50,210 bases of DNA. Origin: Candidatus Bathyarchaeota archaeon. Lineage in GTDB: Archaea; Thermoproteota; Bathyarchaeia; Bathyarchaeales; DTEX01. The notes beneath the pieces are model-generated. The model was not told the DNA's origin, searched no databases, and saw only the letters and a list, made by a program, of their open reading frames with translations. Location of the stretch: the NCBI GenBank assembly GCA_018396655.1, contig JAGTQF010000008.1, positions 1-50,210 of the forward strand. Reading direction: 5' to 3'. Shown here piece after piece: positions 8,416 to 16,560 of this stretch (position 1 is its first letter; the number at the start of each line of letters is the position of its first letter). Made by a program: the position numbers and the translations under genes.

Positions 8416-9275
8416 CTCTTCATCACCTTAACAGCGTATTCAATAATCTTTTTTGGTATATCAGCCTTAGTCGCCGAATATAATCCCTTAAACTCCGGAG
8501 TATTATTAACTTCATGCACAATTATGCCATTTGGAGACTCCATACAGTCGACTGCTAGAACCCCTCCACCAACAGCCTTAGATGCCTTAAGGGCTATCTC
8601 AGCAAGCTCACTGGTCACTGGGAGGGGCTCTGTCCTTCCACCCCGCGCAACATTCGTTCTCCATTCTCCATTAGCCGAGTAACGATATGCCGCCGCAACA
8701 ACCTCATCGCCAATAGTTAATACGCGTATATCCCTTGGGGGTCTCTTAACGTATTCCTGGAGATAATATATTTGCATGAGGGAATTCTGCATCTCCTCAC
8801 GGGACTCTATTAAAGCCTGTGCTGAATCCCTATCTCTAACAAGCGCGACGAGACGGCCCCAACTGCCAATAACTGGCTTTAGGACTGCTGGATAGCCAAG
8901 GGCATCTAGGGCTTTAAAGGCGCTCTCGTCAGTGAACGCTACTAAGGTCTTTGGAACTGGAACGCCAGCCTTAACCAGAGCTAATATTGTAAAGAGTTTA
9001 TTGCCGCATATTAGAGAAACATTAAATGGATTAATCACCTGGAGTCCGGAGTTCTCTAGTATGGCTGTTATATGTAAGCCTCTGAAATAGCTTATGCAAC
9101 GCTGGATAACTATGTCGCCGAACTCCTCCCTAATCCTACCGGAATCCTCATCGGCACTTAAATAAATATCCTTTGAATCGGTTAGCTTTAACTCTATACC
9201 AAGCTTTCTTGAAGCATCTATTAGCGCCTTCTCCTCCCACCGAATCCTATCATACACTAGACCTACTCGGTTCAT
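8412..9275 (-). CDS. lysX: [LysW]-aminoadipate/glutamate ligase (ATP-grasp)
   Basis: LysX joins the alpha-amino group of aminoadipate (or glutamate, when acting as ArgX) to the C-terminal glutamate of LysW. It is a 287-residue ATP-grasp ligase of the RimK class. Visible parts are VLKPVIGSWGRLV in the ATP-binding lobe, LQEYVKRPPRDIRVL and the metal-binding end HEVNNTPEFKG. Residues just after the EVNN motif are thought to affect substrate choice. Here they read TPEFK and do not settle whether the enzyme serves lysine, arginine or both. The ATG lies six bases after the lysW stop. Confidence 0.9.
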   Translation of the reverse strand: MNRVGLVYDRIRWEEKALIDASRKLGIELKLTDSKDIYLSADEDSGRIREEFGDIVIQRCISYFRGLHITAILENSGLQVINPFNVSLICGNKLFTILALVKAGVPVPKTLVAFTDESAFKALDALGYPAVLKPVIGSWGRLVALVRDRDSAQALIESREEMQNSLMQIYYLQEYVKRPPRDIRVLTIGDEVVAAAYRYSANGEWRTNVARGGRTEPLPVTSELAEIALKASKAVGGGVLAVDCMESPNGIIVHEVNNTPEFKGLYSATKADIPKKIIEYAVKVMKR

Positions 9276-9281
9276 TCGCTT

Positions 9282-9461
9282 CTACTCGCCCCAATCTTCT
9301 CCCTCTATCTCAGCTACCTTAAGGCTCACCATGCCACTCTCATCAAACTTAACCTCTAGGTCCAAGCCGCAATCTGGACAGCTAACTATCTCACCCGAGA
9401 TTGCGTCATCTGGAACCTCAATTTCGGCATCACATTCAGGGCATCTTGTTTTGAAGGCTAT
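9282..9461 (-). CDS. lysW: Amino-group carrier protein LysW, probable ATA start
   Basis: LysW is the small acidic protein whose C-terminal glutamate carries the growing substrate during lysine (and sometimes arginine) synthesis. It is absent from the ORF track. The frame reads 59 residues with zinc-finger pairs CPEC (7-10) and CPDC (28-31), the PDDAISGEIVSC block, and the diagnostic C-terminus EGEDWGE. The frame opens at 9470 and contains no ATG, GTG or TTG before the first Cys pair. ATA 9459-9461 sits five bases after GAGG and gives an N-terminus of family-like length. It is the first gene of the operon and is divergent from an Lrp regulator. Confidence 0.92.
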   Translation of the reverse strand: MAFKTRCPECDAEIEVPDDAISGEIVSCPDCGLDLEVKFDESGMVSLKVAEIEGEDWGE

Positions 9462-9479
9462 CGCCCCCTCTCACTTTAT

Positions 9480-9511
9480 CCTCTAATAGGAGAATACATT
9501 TTCTTTATAAA
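9480..9511 (-). promoter_or_regulatory. Promoter of the lysWXYZJK operon
   Basis: On the minus strand a TATA box (ATTTATAAAG, around 9504-9511) lies about 25 bases before a predicted transcription start near 9480-9484. That leaves a leader of roughly 20 bases with a GAGG motif before the lysW ATA codon. The element faces the Lrp promoter across an AT-rich gap, so one regulator bound in between could control both. Confidence 0.55.
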
Positions 9512-9573
9512 TATTTCGGATTGCTCAAAAAATCTTTAACATTTTCTTAATTGAATATTTTTTCCTCAAACAA

Positions 9574-9581
9574 TTTATATA
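9574..9581 (+). promoter_or_regulatory. TATA box of the Lrp regulator gene
   Basis: TTTATATA, preceded by a purine-containing AACAA stretch that could serve as BRE, lies about 25-30 bases before a predicted start near 9603. The resulting leader of about 20 bases contains GGAGGG just before the proposed CTG start at 9623. The gap to the lysW TATA box is about 60 AT-rich bases and is a natural place for operators. Confidence 0.5.
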
Positions 9582-9622
9582 CTTGAATGAGGAATTTTTA
9601 TTGAGGATGGAGGGTTAATAGG

Positions 9623-10069
9623 CTGAGCATCGATGAAGTTGATAGAGAGATTTTAAGGATGCTGCAGGAGGATGCTCGGATATCATTTAGAAAGATAGCT
9701 GAGAGACTAAATATGAGTGAGGCAACAGTATTCGTTAGGGTTAAGAAGCTCCTTAAGAAGGGCATTATAAAAGGCTTTACAACAATAGTTTCGCCGGAGG
9801 CCTTAGGAAAAAGAATGACGGCATTTGTCTTGATAAGCGCCGACCCAAAAAAGCTTCAAAAGGTTCTTGAAACTCTAAGTAAAATGAAAGACGTATATGA
9901 GGTCTATGACGTAACAGGCACATACTACGCCATAGCAAAGGTTCGCGCCGAAGACCAAACCCAGCTGGCGAGAATAATTGATGAGATAGGTATGATTGAT
10001 GGTGTTACAAGCACTGAAACGGCGCTAGTCTTAAGGAGCATAAAAGAGGAAATGCGAATAAGCATCTAG
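9623..10069 (+). CDS. Lrp/AsnC family regulator (LysM-like), CTG start
   Basis: This transcription factor has an N-terminal winged helix-turn-helix (DARISFRKIAERLNMSEATVF, about residues 18-38) and a C-terminal RAM ligand-binding domain (from about residue 75). It is transcribed divergently from lysW. In Sulfolobus the Lrp-like LysM controls lysine genes, so a lysine- or arginine-sensing role is likely here. The track's ATG at 9659 would delete the first helix. The family start SIDEVDREILRML extends upstream, and the only plausible codon is CTG 9623, eight bases after GGAGGG. The protein is then 148 residues, which is normal. Confidence 0.87.
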   Translation: MSIDEVDREILRMLQEDARISFRKIAERLNMSEATVFVRVKKLLKKGIIKGFTTIVSPEALGKRMTAFVLISADPKKLQKVLETLSKMKDVYEVYDVTGTYYAIAKVRAEDQTQLARIIDEIGMIDGVTSTETALVLRSIKEEMRISI

Positions 10070-10100
10070 GCTATAATGTTTAGTCAGGAGTCGGTAAAAG

Positions 10101-10108
10101 ATATTTAA
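10101..10108 (+). promoter_or_regulatory. TATA box of the AK6-like kinase gene
   Basis: ATATTTAA, flanked by AAAG upstream, is correctly placed for a transcription start near 10130. The leader would then carry AAGGGAGGAT immediately before the proposed ATC start codon at 10156. Confidence 0.4.
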
Positions 10109-10155
10109 GGCGGCTAACGTGATTATGGTTAGTTTATCTTAAGGGAGGATATCAT

Positions 10156-10740
10156 ATCAGACGTATAATAGTTATTACTGGGACTCCAGGCGTCGGTAAA
10201 TCCTCTGTTTCAAGGGTCCTTGCTTCTAAAATAAATGCGCACCTTATATCTATAGGTGAACTTGTTAAGAGGGAGAAGATTTATAGCGGCGTGAATAAGA
10301 ATCGTAATACCTTAATTGCGGATATAGATAAAGTCTCAAGGCGAATTAGAGAGATTATGGCTGAGGTCTCAGGCGACATCATAATTGAAGGGCACTTCGC
10401 TGTCGATGTTGTTCCACTCGAGGAGGTTACAGCGGTCTTCGTCTTAAGAAGAGACCCTGAAGAGCTTAAGGGGATTCTTGAAAGCCGCTCATACAGTGAG
10501 AGGAAGATTAGAGAGAATCTTGCAGCCGAGATTCTAGATGTCTGCCTTTATGATGCAATAAAGAGGTGTGGTGTTGAGAAAGTTTGTGAAGTAAATGTGA
10601 CATCAAGGGATGTTGAGGATGTTGTTCAAGAAATCATGGAGGTTCTTAATGGCACGAGGGAGCTCAGAGTTGGAATCGTGGATTGGCTTGGAAAACTTGA
10701 GTCTGAGGGAAAACTCGACGAATATTTAAAGGGATTCTAG
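10156..10740 (+). CDS. AK6/Fap7-type adenylate kinase, ATC start
   Basis: This 194-residue P-loop kinase belongs to the AK6/Fap7 group, which has adenylate kinase/ATPase activity and a role in small-subunit ribosome maturation. The track starts at GTG 10291 and so omits the P-loop. The open frame upstream encodes IIVITGTPGVGKSS, a perfect family P-loop. Later parts include DIIIEGHFAVDVVP and VFVLRRDPEELKGIL. No ATG, GTG or TTG exists between the upstream stop (10120) and the P-loop. ATC 10156-10158 is seven bases after GGGAGG and gives MRRIIVITG, the usual start position. It is convergent with the next gene. Confidence 0.87.
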   Translation: MRRIIVITGTPGVGKSSVSRVLASKINAHLISIGELVKREKIYSGVNKNRNTLIADIDKVSRRIREIMAEVSGDIIIEGHFAVDVVPLEEVTAVFVLRRDPEELKGILESRSYSERKIRENLAAEILDVCLYDAIKRCGVEKVCEVNVTSRDVEDVVQEIMEVLNGTRELRVGIVDWLGKLESEGKLDEYLKGF

Positions 10741-11081
10741 AAGGTTTTTATGCCCCTCAAAATGTCCGACCTAGAGAGTAGCCTTATCCCCCTACGGCTT
10801 GCATAAGCCTTTGCATGCTCGCTGAATTTCTCTGCTATAATGATTGGATTTGAGAAACCGAGGTTCTGAGCGACCTTATCCGTGTTTATAACGATATTTA
10901 CACCGACAGTTCTATTCCACTCCTTAATCCAGACCGGATATGCTTCGCTCCCTCTTCGTACCAATAAATCGAACTTCTTGGTCGATGATGGATTATCGTT
11001 TTGTCCCGGATTCTTATCTACAATATAACCTCTTCTAGTGAAGTACTGTATAGCGAGGTTTTTTAGTGACCGCCGGTTCAT
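10737..11081 (-). CDS. Small PD-(D/E)XK nuclease-like protein
   Basis: This protein of about 114 residues has a layout like compact restriction-endonuclease-fold proteins. It has an N-terminal helix (NLAIQYFTRRGYIV), an Asp in KKFDLLVRRG, then a strand ending in VWIKEWNR that offers E and K in the right region. A final block IIIAEKFSEHAKAYASRRGI resembles archaeal Holliday-junction/Mrr-like proteins. The catalytic triad is not certain. ATG 11081 is used; the track's GTG at 11090 is three codons upstream. The gene overlaps the end of the AK6 gene by four bases, tail to tail. Confidence 0.6.
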   Translation of the reverse strand: MNRRSLKNLAIQYFTRRGYIVDKNPGQNDNPSSTKKFDLLVRRGSEAYPVWIKEWNRTVGVNIVINTDKVAQNLGFSNPIIIAEKFSEHAKAYASRRGIRLLSRSDILRGIKTF

Positions 11082-11133
11082 TCCTTCCACACTAAAAGAT
11101 TGACATGAGAGTAGAAAAACCTTTTCATCAAAT

Positions 11134-12192
11134 TTATGTCTCTTTAGGGTCTCTGCTGAGCAGGCTTTTTACACCTATCCATTGAGCTATCGCGTAGCCA
11201 ATTATTATCTGAAGCCAGAATGTCACAACCCTTATAAGAAGCGTTGCGATTCCGCTAAGGGCTAATGGAATACTAAATAGTGTATAAAGATTTGTCATAA
11301 CTATTTCCACAAGACCTAATGGCAGCGCTACCGGAATGGACTGAAGCGCCATGCTTAATGAGTAAACCACGATGGTTTCAGAGATTTTTGTTGAAATCTC
11401 ATAGAAGCCCAGTGCATAAAAGACTAGGATGAAGATGCTCATGTGAAAGAGCCATGCCATGATGCCATAGGTAATGGAGCATGCTAATGCCCCTCGTTTT
11501 TTGCCAAAGGACTTAAACCCGCTGTGAAAGTGAATGAGGTTCCGTTGGACCCTCTCTTTGATATTCATGATGTTTAAGCGACCTCTAACTATGAATGCGA
11601 TTAGCCTAAGTGGTAAATCGATAAGCCTCTCAGCAGCCTCCTTCTTTAGAGATAAATAGACCAGAGATACTATCATTATTATTGAGCCGGAGAGAACTGT
11701 CAGAAGAAGATATACTACTTCAAAGCTGATTTCATATTTCAGAAGAAAAAGGAAGGACGCGAAAATCAGGCTGCCTAACGTTATAATCGTCGTTATTATG
11801 CGGTGGACAAGAACGGACGCAACAATCCTTCCAGAAGAATCACCCGTTTCCTTATGGACAAGATAGATTCTGGTCACTTCCCCAGATATTGTTTCTAATG
11901 GAACTACTAAGTCAACGAATATTCCCAGCCAACAATATATAAAGGCCTTTTTTAAGCCTACATTTATCGATAGGGCTTTTAGCAGACTGTTCCAGCTCAT
12001 TGAATAAAAAAGCATGCTTAGCAGCATAGCTATAATGGCGACAGAATAATATATTAAGTATTTAGAGGGGTCAACAAGCCTGAAAACCTCAATGATATCG
12101 TTGAAGCCAACAAAAAAATATAAATATAAAGCGAAGACTGAAACTCCAACGCCAATAAAGAGAGATAATTTAGCAGATGAACCTATTTCCAT
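11134..12192 (-). CDS. UPF0104/AglD-like integral membrane protein
   Basis: This 352-residue protein has about eight hydrophobic helices and matches the lysylphosphatidylglycerol-synthase transmembrane/UPF0104 family. Archaeal members include flippase-like proteins and the C-terminal region of AglD glycosyltransferases. The family-typical GIFVDLVVPLETISGEVTRIYLV block is near residue 90, and SIPVALPLGLVEI is near the end. There is no soluble enzymatic domain. It may move a lipid-linked sugar or lipid across the membrane; the substrate is unknown. Confidence 0.8.
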   Translation of the reverse strand: MEIGSSAKLSLFIGVGVSVFALYLYFFVGFNDIIEVFRLVDPSKYLIYYSVAIIAMLLSMLFYSMSWNSLLKALSINVGLKKAFIYCWLGIFVDLVVPLETISGEVTRIYLVHKETGDSSGRIVASVLVHRIITTIITLGSLIFASFLFLLKYEISFEVVYLLLTVLSGSIIMIVSLVYLSLKKEAAERLIDLPLRLIAFIVRGRLNIMNIKERVQRNLIHFHSGFKSFGKKRGALACSITYGIMAWLFHMSIFILVFYALGFYEISTKISETIVVYSLSMALQSIPVALPLGLVEIVMTNLYTLFSIPLALSGIATLLIRVVTFWLQIIIGYAIAQWIGVKSLLSRDPKET

Positions 12193-12285
12193 CGTGAATC
12201 AACCAAAGATACTCTCTAAAGCAATATATAGATTATCTTATCCCATCCATTAATTATTAGCGATACTGTTCACCCGGCATCAACC

Positions 12286-12293
12286 TTTTTATA
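12286..12293 (+). promoter_or_regulatory. TATA box for the HAD phosphatase gene
   Basis: TTTTTATA lies about 35 bases before the ATG at 12328, which predicts a very short leader. No good ribosome binding site precedes the ATG, consistent with a leaderless or near-leaderless mRNA. Confidence 0.45.
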
Positions 12294-12327
12294 CTCATAT
12301 TCTCTAGTGGAATACTAGGATTGCCAG

Positions 12328-12990
12328 ATGGGTAGTGTGAAAGCCGTAATATTTGATTTAGATGATACATTAATTTATTCTGGAATAAACTATTATGGAG
12401 TGAAGGCTTCAGTAATCAGATTTTTAGTTGAGGTGGGGGTAGACTCAAACGCCATAAGCGAAAATATGCCAAACCTAGAAATAATTAGGGCAGCTGTAAA
12501 AGACCTGCGTAGTAAGGGTATGTCTGAGATTGAGATTAAGAGGGTTCTAAATCACGTCGATAGCATTATGGATAGAGCTGAGATAGACTCGTTGGGTAAT
12601 GCTAGATTGAGAGAGGACTCTTTAGAGGTGTTGAAATCTCTGAAGGAGCGTGGATTAAAAATTGGTATAATAACTAATGGTTGCAGGGATTACGCTACCA
12701 GAGTAATTGAAATGTTCTCGTTAAATAGTTATGTTGACGTATTAGTCGCTAGAGATGACGTTATCAATCAGAAACCAAGCCCTGAACCCCTCCTAAAAGC
12801 CCTTAAAATTCTAGGTTTTTCAGCTGGGGAGATAATTTTCGTAGGTGACCACTGGATAGATGCTCTATGCGCGGAAAGGGCTGGTGTCAAATTCATTTTG
12901 CTCCAAAATAAAAGATGGAATTTTGAGGGATTAAGGATTAGAGCGATGGCAGTTATTGAGGATTTAAGGGATATTGTGAGATTGCTTTAA
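12328..12990 (+). CDS. HAD-superfamily hydrolase
   Basis: This 220-residue cytoplasmic phosphatase-like protein has all four HAD motifs. These are DLDDTL (nucleophile region, residue 10), IITNGC with motif II Thr, the conserved lysine in QKPSPEPL, and FVGDHWIDALCAERAG with the acidic pair. A helical cap lies between motifs I and II. The substrate is not evident; phosphoglycolate, pyrophosphate or nucleotide phosphatases share this layout. Confidence 0.87.
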   Translation: MGSVKAVIFDLDDTLIYSGINYYGVKASVIRFLVEVGVDSNAISENMPNLEIIRAAVKDLRSKGMSEIEIKRVLNHVDSIMDRAEIDSLGNARLREDSLEVLKSLKERGLKIGIITNGCRDYATRVIEMFSLNSYVDVLVARDDVINQKPSPEPLLKALKILGFSAGEIIFVGDHWIDALCAERAGVKFILLQNKRWNFEGLRIRAMAVIEDLRDIVRLL

Positions 12991-13058
12991 GGCGCGAAAC
13001 ATTTATTATAGTGGCGTAATATTCACCAAAATGCCAACATCAGGGCGGTTAATACTTA

Positions 13059-14054
13059 ATGGAGTATGCTGTTGAAACATTCGATTTAACCAAGGTATTT
13101 GTGGATAAAGAGAAGAAGGGTGCTGAGCGGTATGTTAAGGCAGTTGACCATGTGAACATTAAGGTTAAGCATGGAGAATTCTTCGGTCTACTCGGCCCAA
13201 ACGGTGCTGGAAAAACCACCCTCATAAAGATGCTCTGCACAATAATACTTCCAACTGAAGGAACTGCTAAGGTGAACGGCTATGATATACTCAAGGAACC
13301 AGTGAAGGTTAGGAGTTGCTTAGGATGGTTTCACGGTGAAACCGGTGGGAGGTCGCTCTACTGGAGACTTAATGCGGAGGACAACCTAAGATTCTATGCA
13401 TATCTGCAGAATGTTCCTAAGGATGTTGCTGAGAAAAGGATTAATGCACTCTTAGAGTTTTTTGAGTTAAGCAAGGATAGAAAGAAGCTCGTTAAAGACT
13501 ACTCGACTGGTATGAAGGTTAGGGTTATGCTGGCTAGAGCCCTACTCCATAATCCACCAATTCTATTTATGGATGAGCCAACAATAGGGCTTGACACTAT
13601 AAGCGCCGTTGAAACCAGAAAGCTTCTGAAGGCCCTAAATACTGAGCTCGGAAAAACCATAATCTTCACAAGCCACAACATGTTTGAGGTTGAGCAACTA
13701 TGCGAGAGAATCGCAATAATGAAAGATGGGCGCATAATAGCGGATGCTCCACCATCTGTTCTGAGAGAGATGCTCAGGGATGTCCACGCAATTGAGATTG
13801 AAATTAGAGAAGTCAACAACATCTCTGAGACCATTCAGAGCCTATCCAGCCTATCGATTGTTAGAAAAGTTGTTGAGACGAGAAATGATTCACTGAGTAT
13901 CATAGTGCGCCTTCAGGTTGATGACGAGTATGAGGCTATACCAATTATAGCCAGTAAGCTCCGCTCTTTAGGCGTTAAGGTTTCAGCTATCCGCAGGTCT
14001 GAGCCAACCCTAGAGGATATATTCGTGAGGTTAACTAAGGAGGGAGCTGCTTGA
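13059..14054 (+). CDS. ABC exporter ATP-binding protein
   Basis: This 331-residue ATPase drives the two membrane proteins that follow. It has the Walker A GPNGAGKTT (about residue 48), a signature-like DYSTGMKVRVMLARAL in place of LSGGQ, the Walker B ILFMDEPT and the switch His in FTSHNM. A C-terminal extension of about 90 residues (from residue 240) is typical of ABC-2 multidrug/lipid/antibiotic exporters. The next gene begins inside its stop (TTGA overlap). Confidence 0.9.
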   Translation: MEYAVETFDLTKVFVDKEKKGAERYVKAVDHVNIKVKHGEFFGLLGPNGAGKTTLIKMLCTIILPTEGTAKVNGYDILKEPVKVRSCLGWFHGETGGRSLYWRLNAEDNLRFYAYLQNVPKDVAEKRINALLEFFELSKDRKKLVKDYSTGMKVRVMLARALLHNPPILFMDEPTIGLDTISAVETRKLLKALNTELGKTIIFTSHNMFEVEQLCERIAIMKDGRIIADAPPSVLREMLRDVHAIEIEIREVNNISETIQSLSSLSIVRKVVETRNDSLSIIVRLQVDDEYEAIPIIASKLRSLGVKVSAIRRSEPTLEDIFVRLTKEGAA

Positions 14055-14932
14055 GGGTTGAGGATATAATTGAGCTTTTTAGGGAGGATAAGCCTCGCGT
14101 ATCATCAGAGATTAGGCATGTTTGGGCTGTCTTCTGGGCTAATTTCAAAATATTCCTCTCTTATCGAACATGGGTCATAATGGAGACCATAAGTACCGTT
14201 GCATCGGTTGCCATGTATTCCTTCATGGGGCTGCAAGTTGATGCGAGAAGGGTTGCTTTAGCTGGTTATGGTGAGGTTGATTGGCTATCCTTCGCTCTGG
14301 TTGGTGTTGCCACCGCGAACTACTTATGGATGTGCATTAGTAGGTTAAGCCACTCCCTCCAGCATGAGATACGTGAGGGAACATTGGAACCCATAATCAC
14401 ATCATTAATAAACATGAGGTCTTATATTATTGGGCAATCAATTAGGGGTTTTATAGTTAGCGGATATTTTATGCTGGGAGTTTTAGTTGTTGGCATAGGT
14501 ATTTTAAGGGTCCCATTAGTAATTAACCCCGAAACAATTCTATCCTTCATAGCCATAATACTGCTAATGGTTCTAAGCTATGCTGGAATAGGGATAATGG
14601 CGGCTGGGCTAATCCTCGTATATAAAAAGGGCGACCCACTGACCTTCCTTTTTGCCAGTATAACAGAATTTTTGGGAGGGGTTCTATTCCCATTAAAATA
14701 TCTCGAGAGCATACCAATTCTCTACGCAATAGCTTGGTTAATGCCCTACACCTATGCTCTTGACGCTGCTCGTAGGATTCTAATCAATGGTGCAACTATA
14801 TTTTCCCTAAACGTCCTCATAGACGTCGCGGTTCTGCTTGCCTACACTATAATATTTATCCCAATAGGATTGAGAGTTTTTAGATGGGGTGTTAATCGCA
14901 TAAGATACGAGGGAACCGTAGCGACATATTAA
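14051..14932 (+). CDS. ABC-2 type permease (first subunit)
   Basis: This 293-residue membrane protein has about six hydrophobic helices after a cytoplasmic N-terminal segment. Typical ABC-2 features are the amphipathic entry helix (VWAVFWANFKIFLSY), REGTLEPIITS in the first third and a late GGVLFPLKYL block before AWLMPYTYALDAAR. The TTG start overlaps the stop of the ATPase gene. It pairs with the next, similar gene to form the export channel. Confidence 0.87.
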   Translation: MRVEDIIELFREDKPRVSSEIRHVWAVFWANFKIFLSYRTWVIMETISTVASVAMYSFMGLQVDARRVALAGYGEVDWLSFALVGVATANYLWMCISRLSHSLQHEIREGTLEPIITSLINMRSYIIGQSIRGFIVSGYFMLGVLVVGIGILRVPLVINPETILSFIAIILLMVLSYAGIGIMAAGLILVYKKGDPLTFLFASITEFLGGVLFPLKYLESIPILYAIAWLMPYTYALDAARRILINGATIFSLNVLIDVAVLLAYTIIFIPIGLRVFRWGVNRIRYEGTVATY

Positions 14933-14959
14933 CTTGGCTAAAAACCTGGGGATTAGGGA

Positions 14960-15835
14960 ATGGATGTTAAGAGACTTATCGAAATAATCTCTGAGGATAT
15001 ACCGCGAAAGAAGACGCCTATATACCGGATAGTTCTCTCCTTCATCATTAGAGATTTTAAGGTCTGGTGGACATATAAGTTCTGGCTGCTCTTAGATATC
15101 TCAGGAATAATCCTATTCGTCATCACATATTACTTGTTCTCGCTCATCACAACCTCACAGCAGGTTCAAGAGGCTGGCTACATGGTTGGGGGATACTTCA
15201 CATTTGCCCTAATAGGCATAGCATTCCAGCAATACGTTCACTTTGCGGTCCAGAGCATAAATGAGAGTATTCGTGAAGAGCAATGGAATGGAACTATGGA
15301 GACGATTCTCTCAACGGCAACAGACTTTAAAATATTTCTTTTAGGCGAGGTCTGCTTCTCATTTATAGTCTCATCCGCCCTACTCCTAATGTCTCTTCTG
15401 CTGGGCATTCTTTTAGGTGCAGAATTCTATACGACGCCAACCTCGATTCTAACAGCTATAATATTGACAGTTCTCCTAATTGCAAGCCACATGGACATTG
15501 GAATATTAAGCGCTGGAGTAATAATGAAGGTTAAACAGGGCAGTCCAGTTACATGGGCGTTCTCATGGCTAAGCCAGCTCGTCTCCGGAGTCTTTTATCC
15601 GCTCAAACTATTGCCATGGTATCTTGAGTGGCTTGGAAGGGCTTTTCCATTGACATATTCTCTTGATGGGATAAGGTTATGCCTACAATCTGGTAAAGAT
15701 TTAACATCACCAGCAATACTCTCAAACATCATGTGCTTAATCGTATTTGTGATTGTAGCAACACCTATAGCCCTTTACATATTCAAAGTAGGTTATGATG
15801 CGGCTAGAAGAGATGGCTCACTAGGACAATATTAG
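14960..15835 (+). CDS. ABC-2 type permease (second subunit)
   Basis: This 291-residue membrane protein is a clear paralogue of its neighbour. It shares REEQWNGTMETILST, SGVFYPLKLLP and AFPLTYSLDGIR at matching positions and also has about six membrane helices. It follows the first permease by 27 bases. The two plus the ATPase form a complete heterodimeric exporter; the cargo is unknown. Confidence 0.87.
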   Translation: MDVKRLIEIISEDIPRKKTPIYRIVLSFIIRDFKVWWTYKFWLLLDISGIILFVITYYLFSLITTSQQVQEAGYMVGGYFTFALIGIAFQQYVHFAVQSINESIREEQWNGTMETILSTATDFKIFLLGEVCFSFIVSSALLLMSLLLGILLGAEFYTTPTSILTAIILTVLLIASHMDIGILSAGVIMKVKQGSPVTWAFSWLSQLVSGVFYPLKLLPWYLEWLGRAFPLTYSLDGIRLCLQSGKDLTSPAILSNIMCLIVFVIVATPIALYIFKVGYDAARRDGSLGQY

Positions 15836-15858
15836 CCAATCGTTACTTCCTAAAACTA

Positions 15859-16452
15859 TCATTTGTTACTTCCAAAACATCTTACACCAAGAATTTTTAA
15901 TGCCGAATGTATAAGGCATGATGTGACGGCTATGGCTGAGATTATTTCGGGAACCGCTATGCCCGCACTGTAAACTTTAGCCCAGTAGAGCAGCCATGCC
16001 AGTAGCCCTACCGAAAATGCTCCCACACCTAACATAGACCTTCTCTCCACAGAATAAATAATGCAGGATACGCCAGTTGAAACAAAGAATAGCACCGAAA
16101 CCGTTGTGTGGAGTCTGCCGTAAATTTCATCAAATGTTGCCACGGTTTGAAGCATTAGGGCTGAGAACGCTAACGATATGCTCGTGTATCTAGCATAATT
16201 AATTAGGGACCTAACCGAATATATCGCTGTCAGGAAACCGGAAACCAGTAGGCCAAGATTGAATATTGGCGCGACACTACTATTCCGAGCGTGCCCGAGG
16301 TCGCTTAAGGCATTCTTATACCAGCTGAAGGATGGCGACAAGTAGATTGATAGCCCTATAGATGCATAGGCTATTAATGGCCCTATAATTCCAAGTAAGG
16401 CAAAATTTTTATCATTCCAAGATTTATCCAATCCATTCACTCCTCTAATCAT
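15859..16452 (-). CDS. DUF998-family membrane protein
   Basis: This 197-residue protein has about six hydrophobic helices. It carries the family signature near the N-terminus, LSPSFSWYKNALSDLGHA, followed by NSSVAPIFNLGLLVSGFL. DUF998 proteins have no established function. It is convergent with the ABC exporter. The ATG has a GAGGT element nine bases upstream. Confidence 0.78.
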   Translation of the reverse strand: MIRGVNGLDKSWNDKNFALLGIIGPLIAYASIGLSIYLSPSFSWYKNALSDLGHARNSSVAPIFNLGLLVSGFLTAIYSVRSLINYARYTSISLAFSALMLQTVATFDEIYGRLHTTVSVLFFVSTGVSCIIYSVERRSMLGVGAFSVGLLAWLLYWAKVYSAGIAVPEIISAIAVTSCLIHSALKILGVRCFGSNK

Positions 16453-16560
16453 CCCCTCTTATACCTCGCTATTCCAAAAATCTATCGCATTACAATTAAT
16501 AAACGTGAGGGATAAAAAGGATGGAGGAGCTGGCTAGAGTTATTAGGGGCATTCGCAATC

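Noticed and set aside
9440-9475. GTG and ATG in front of the lysW cysteines
   Set aside because: Both are out of frame with the CPEC...EDWGE reading and run into stops within a few codons.
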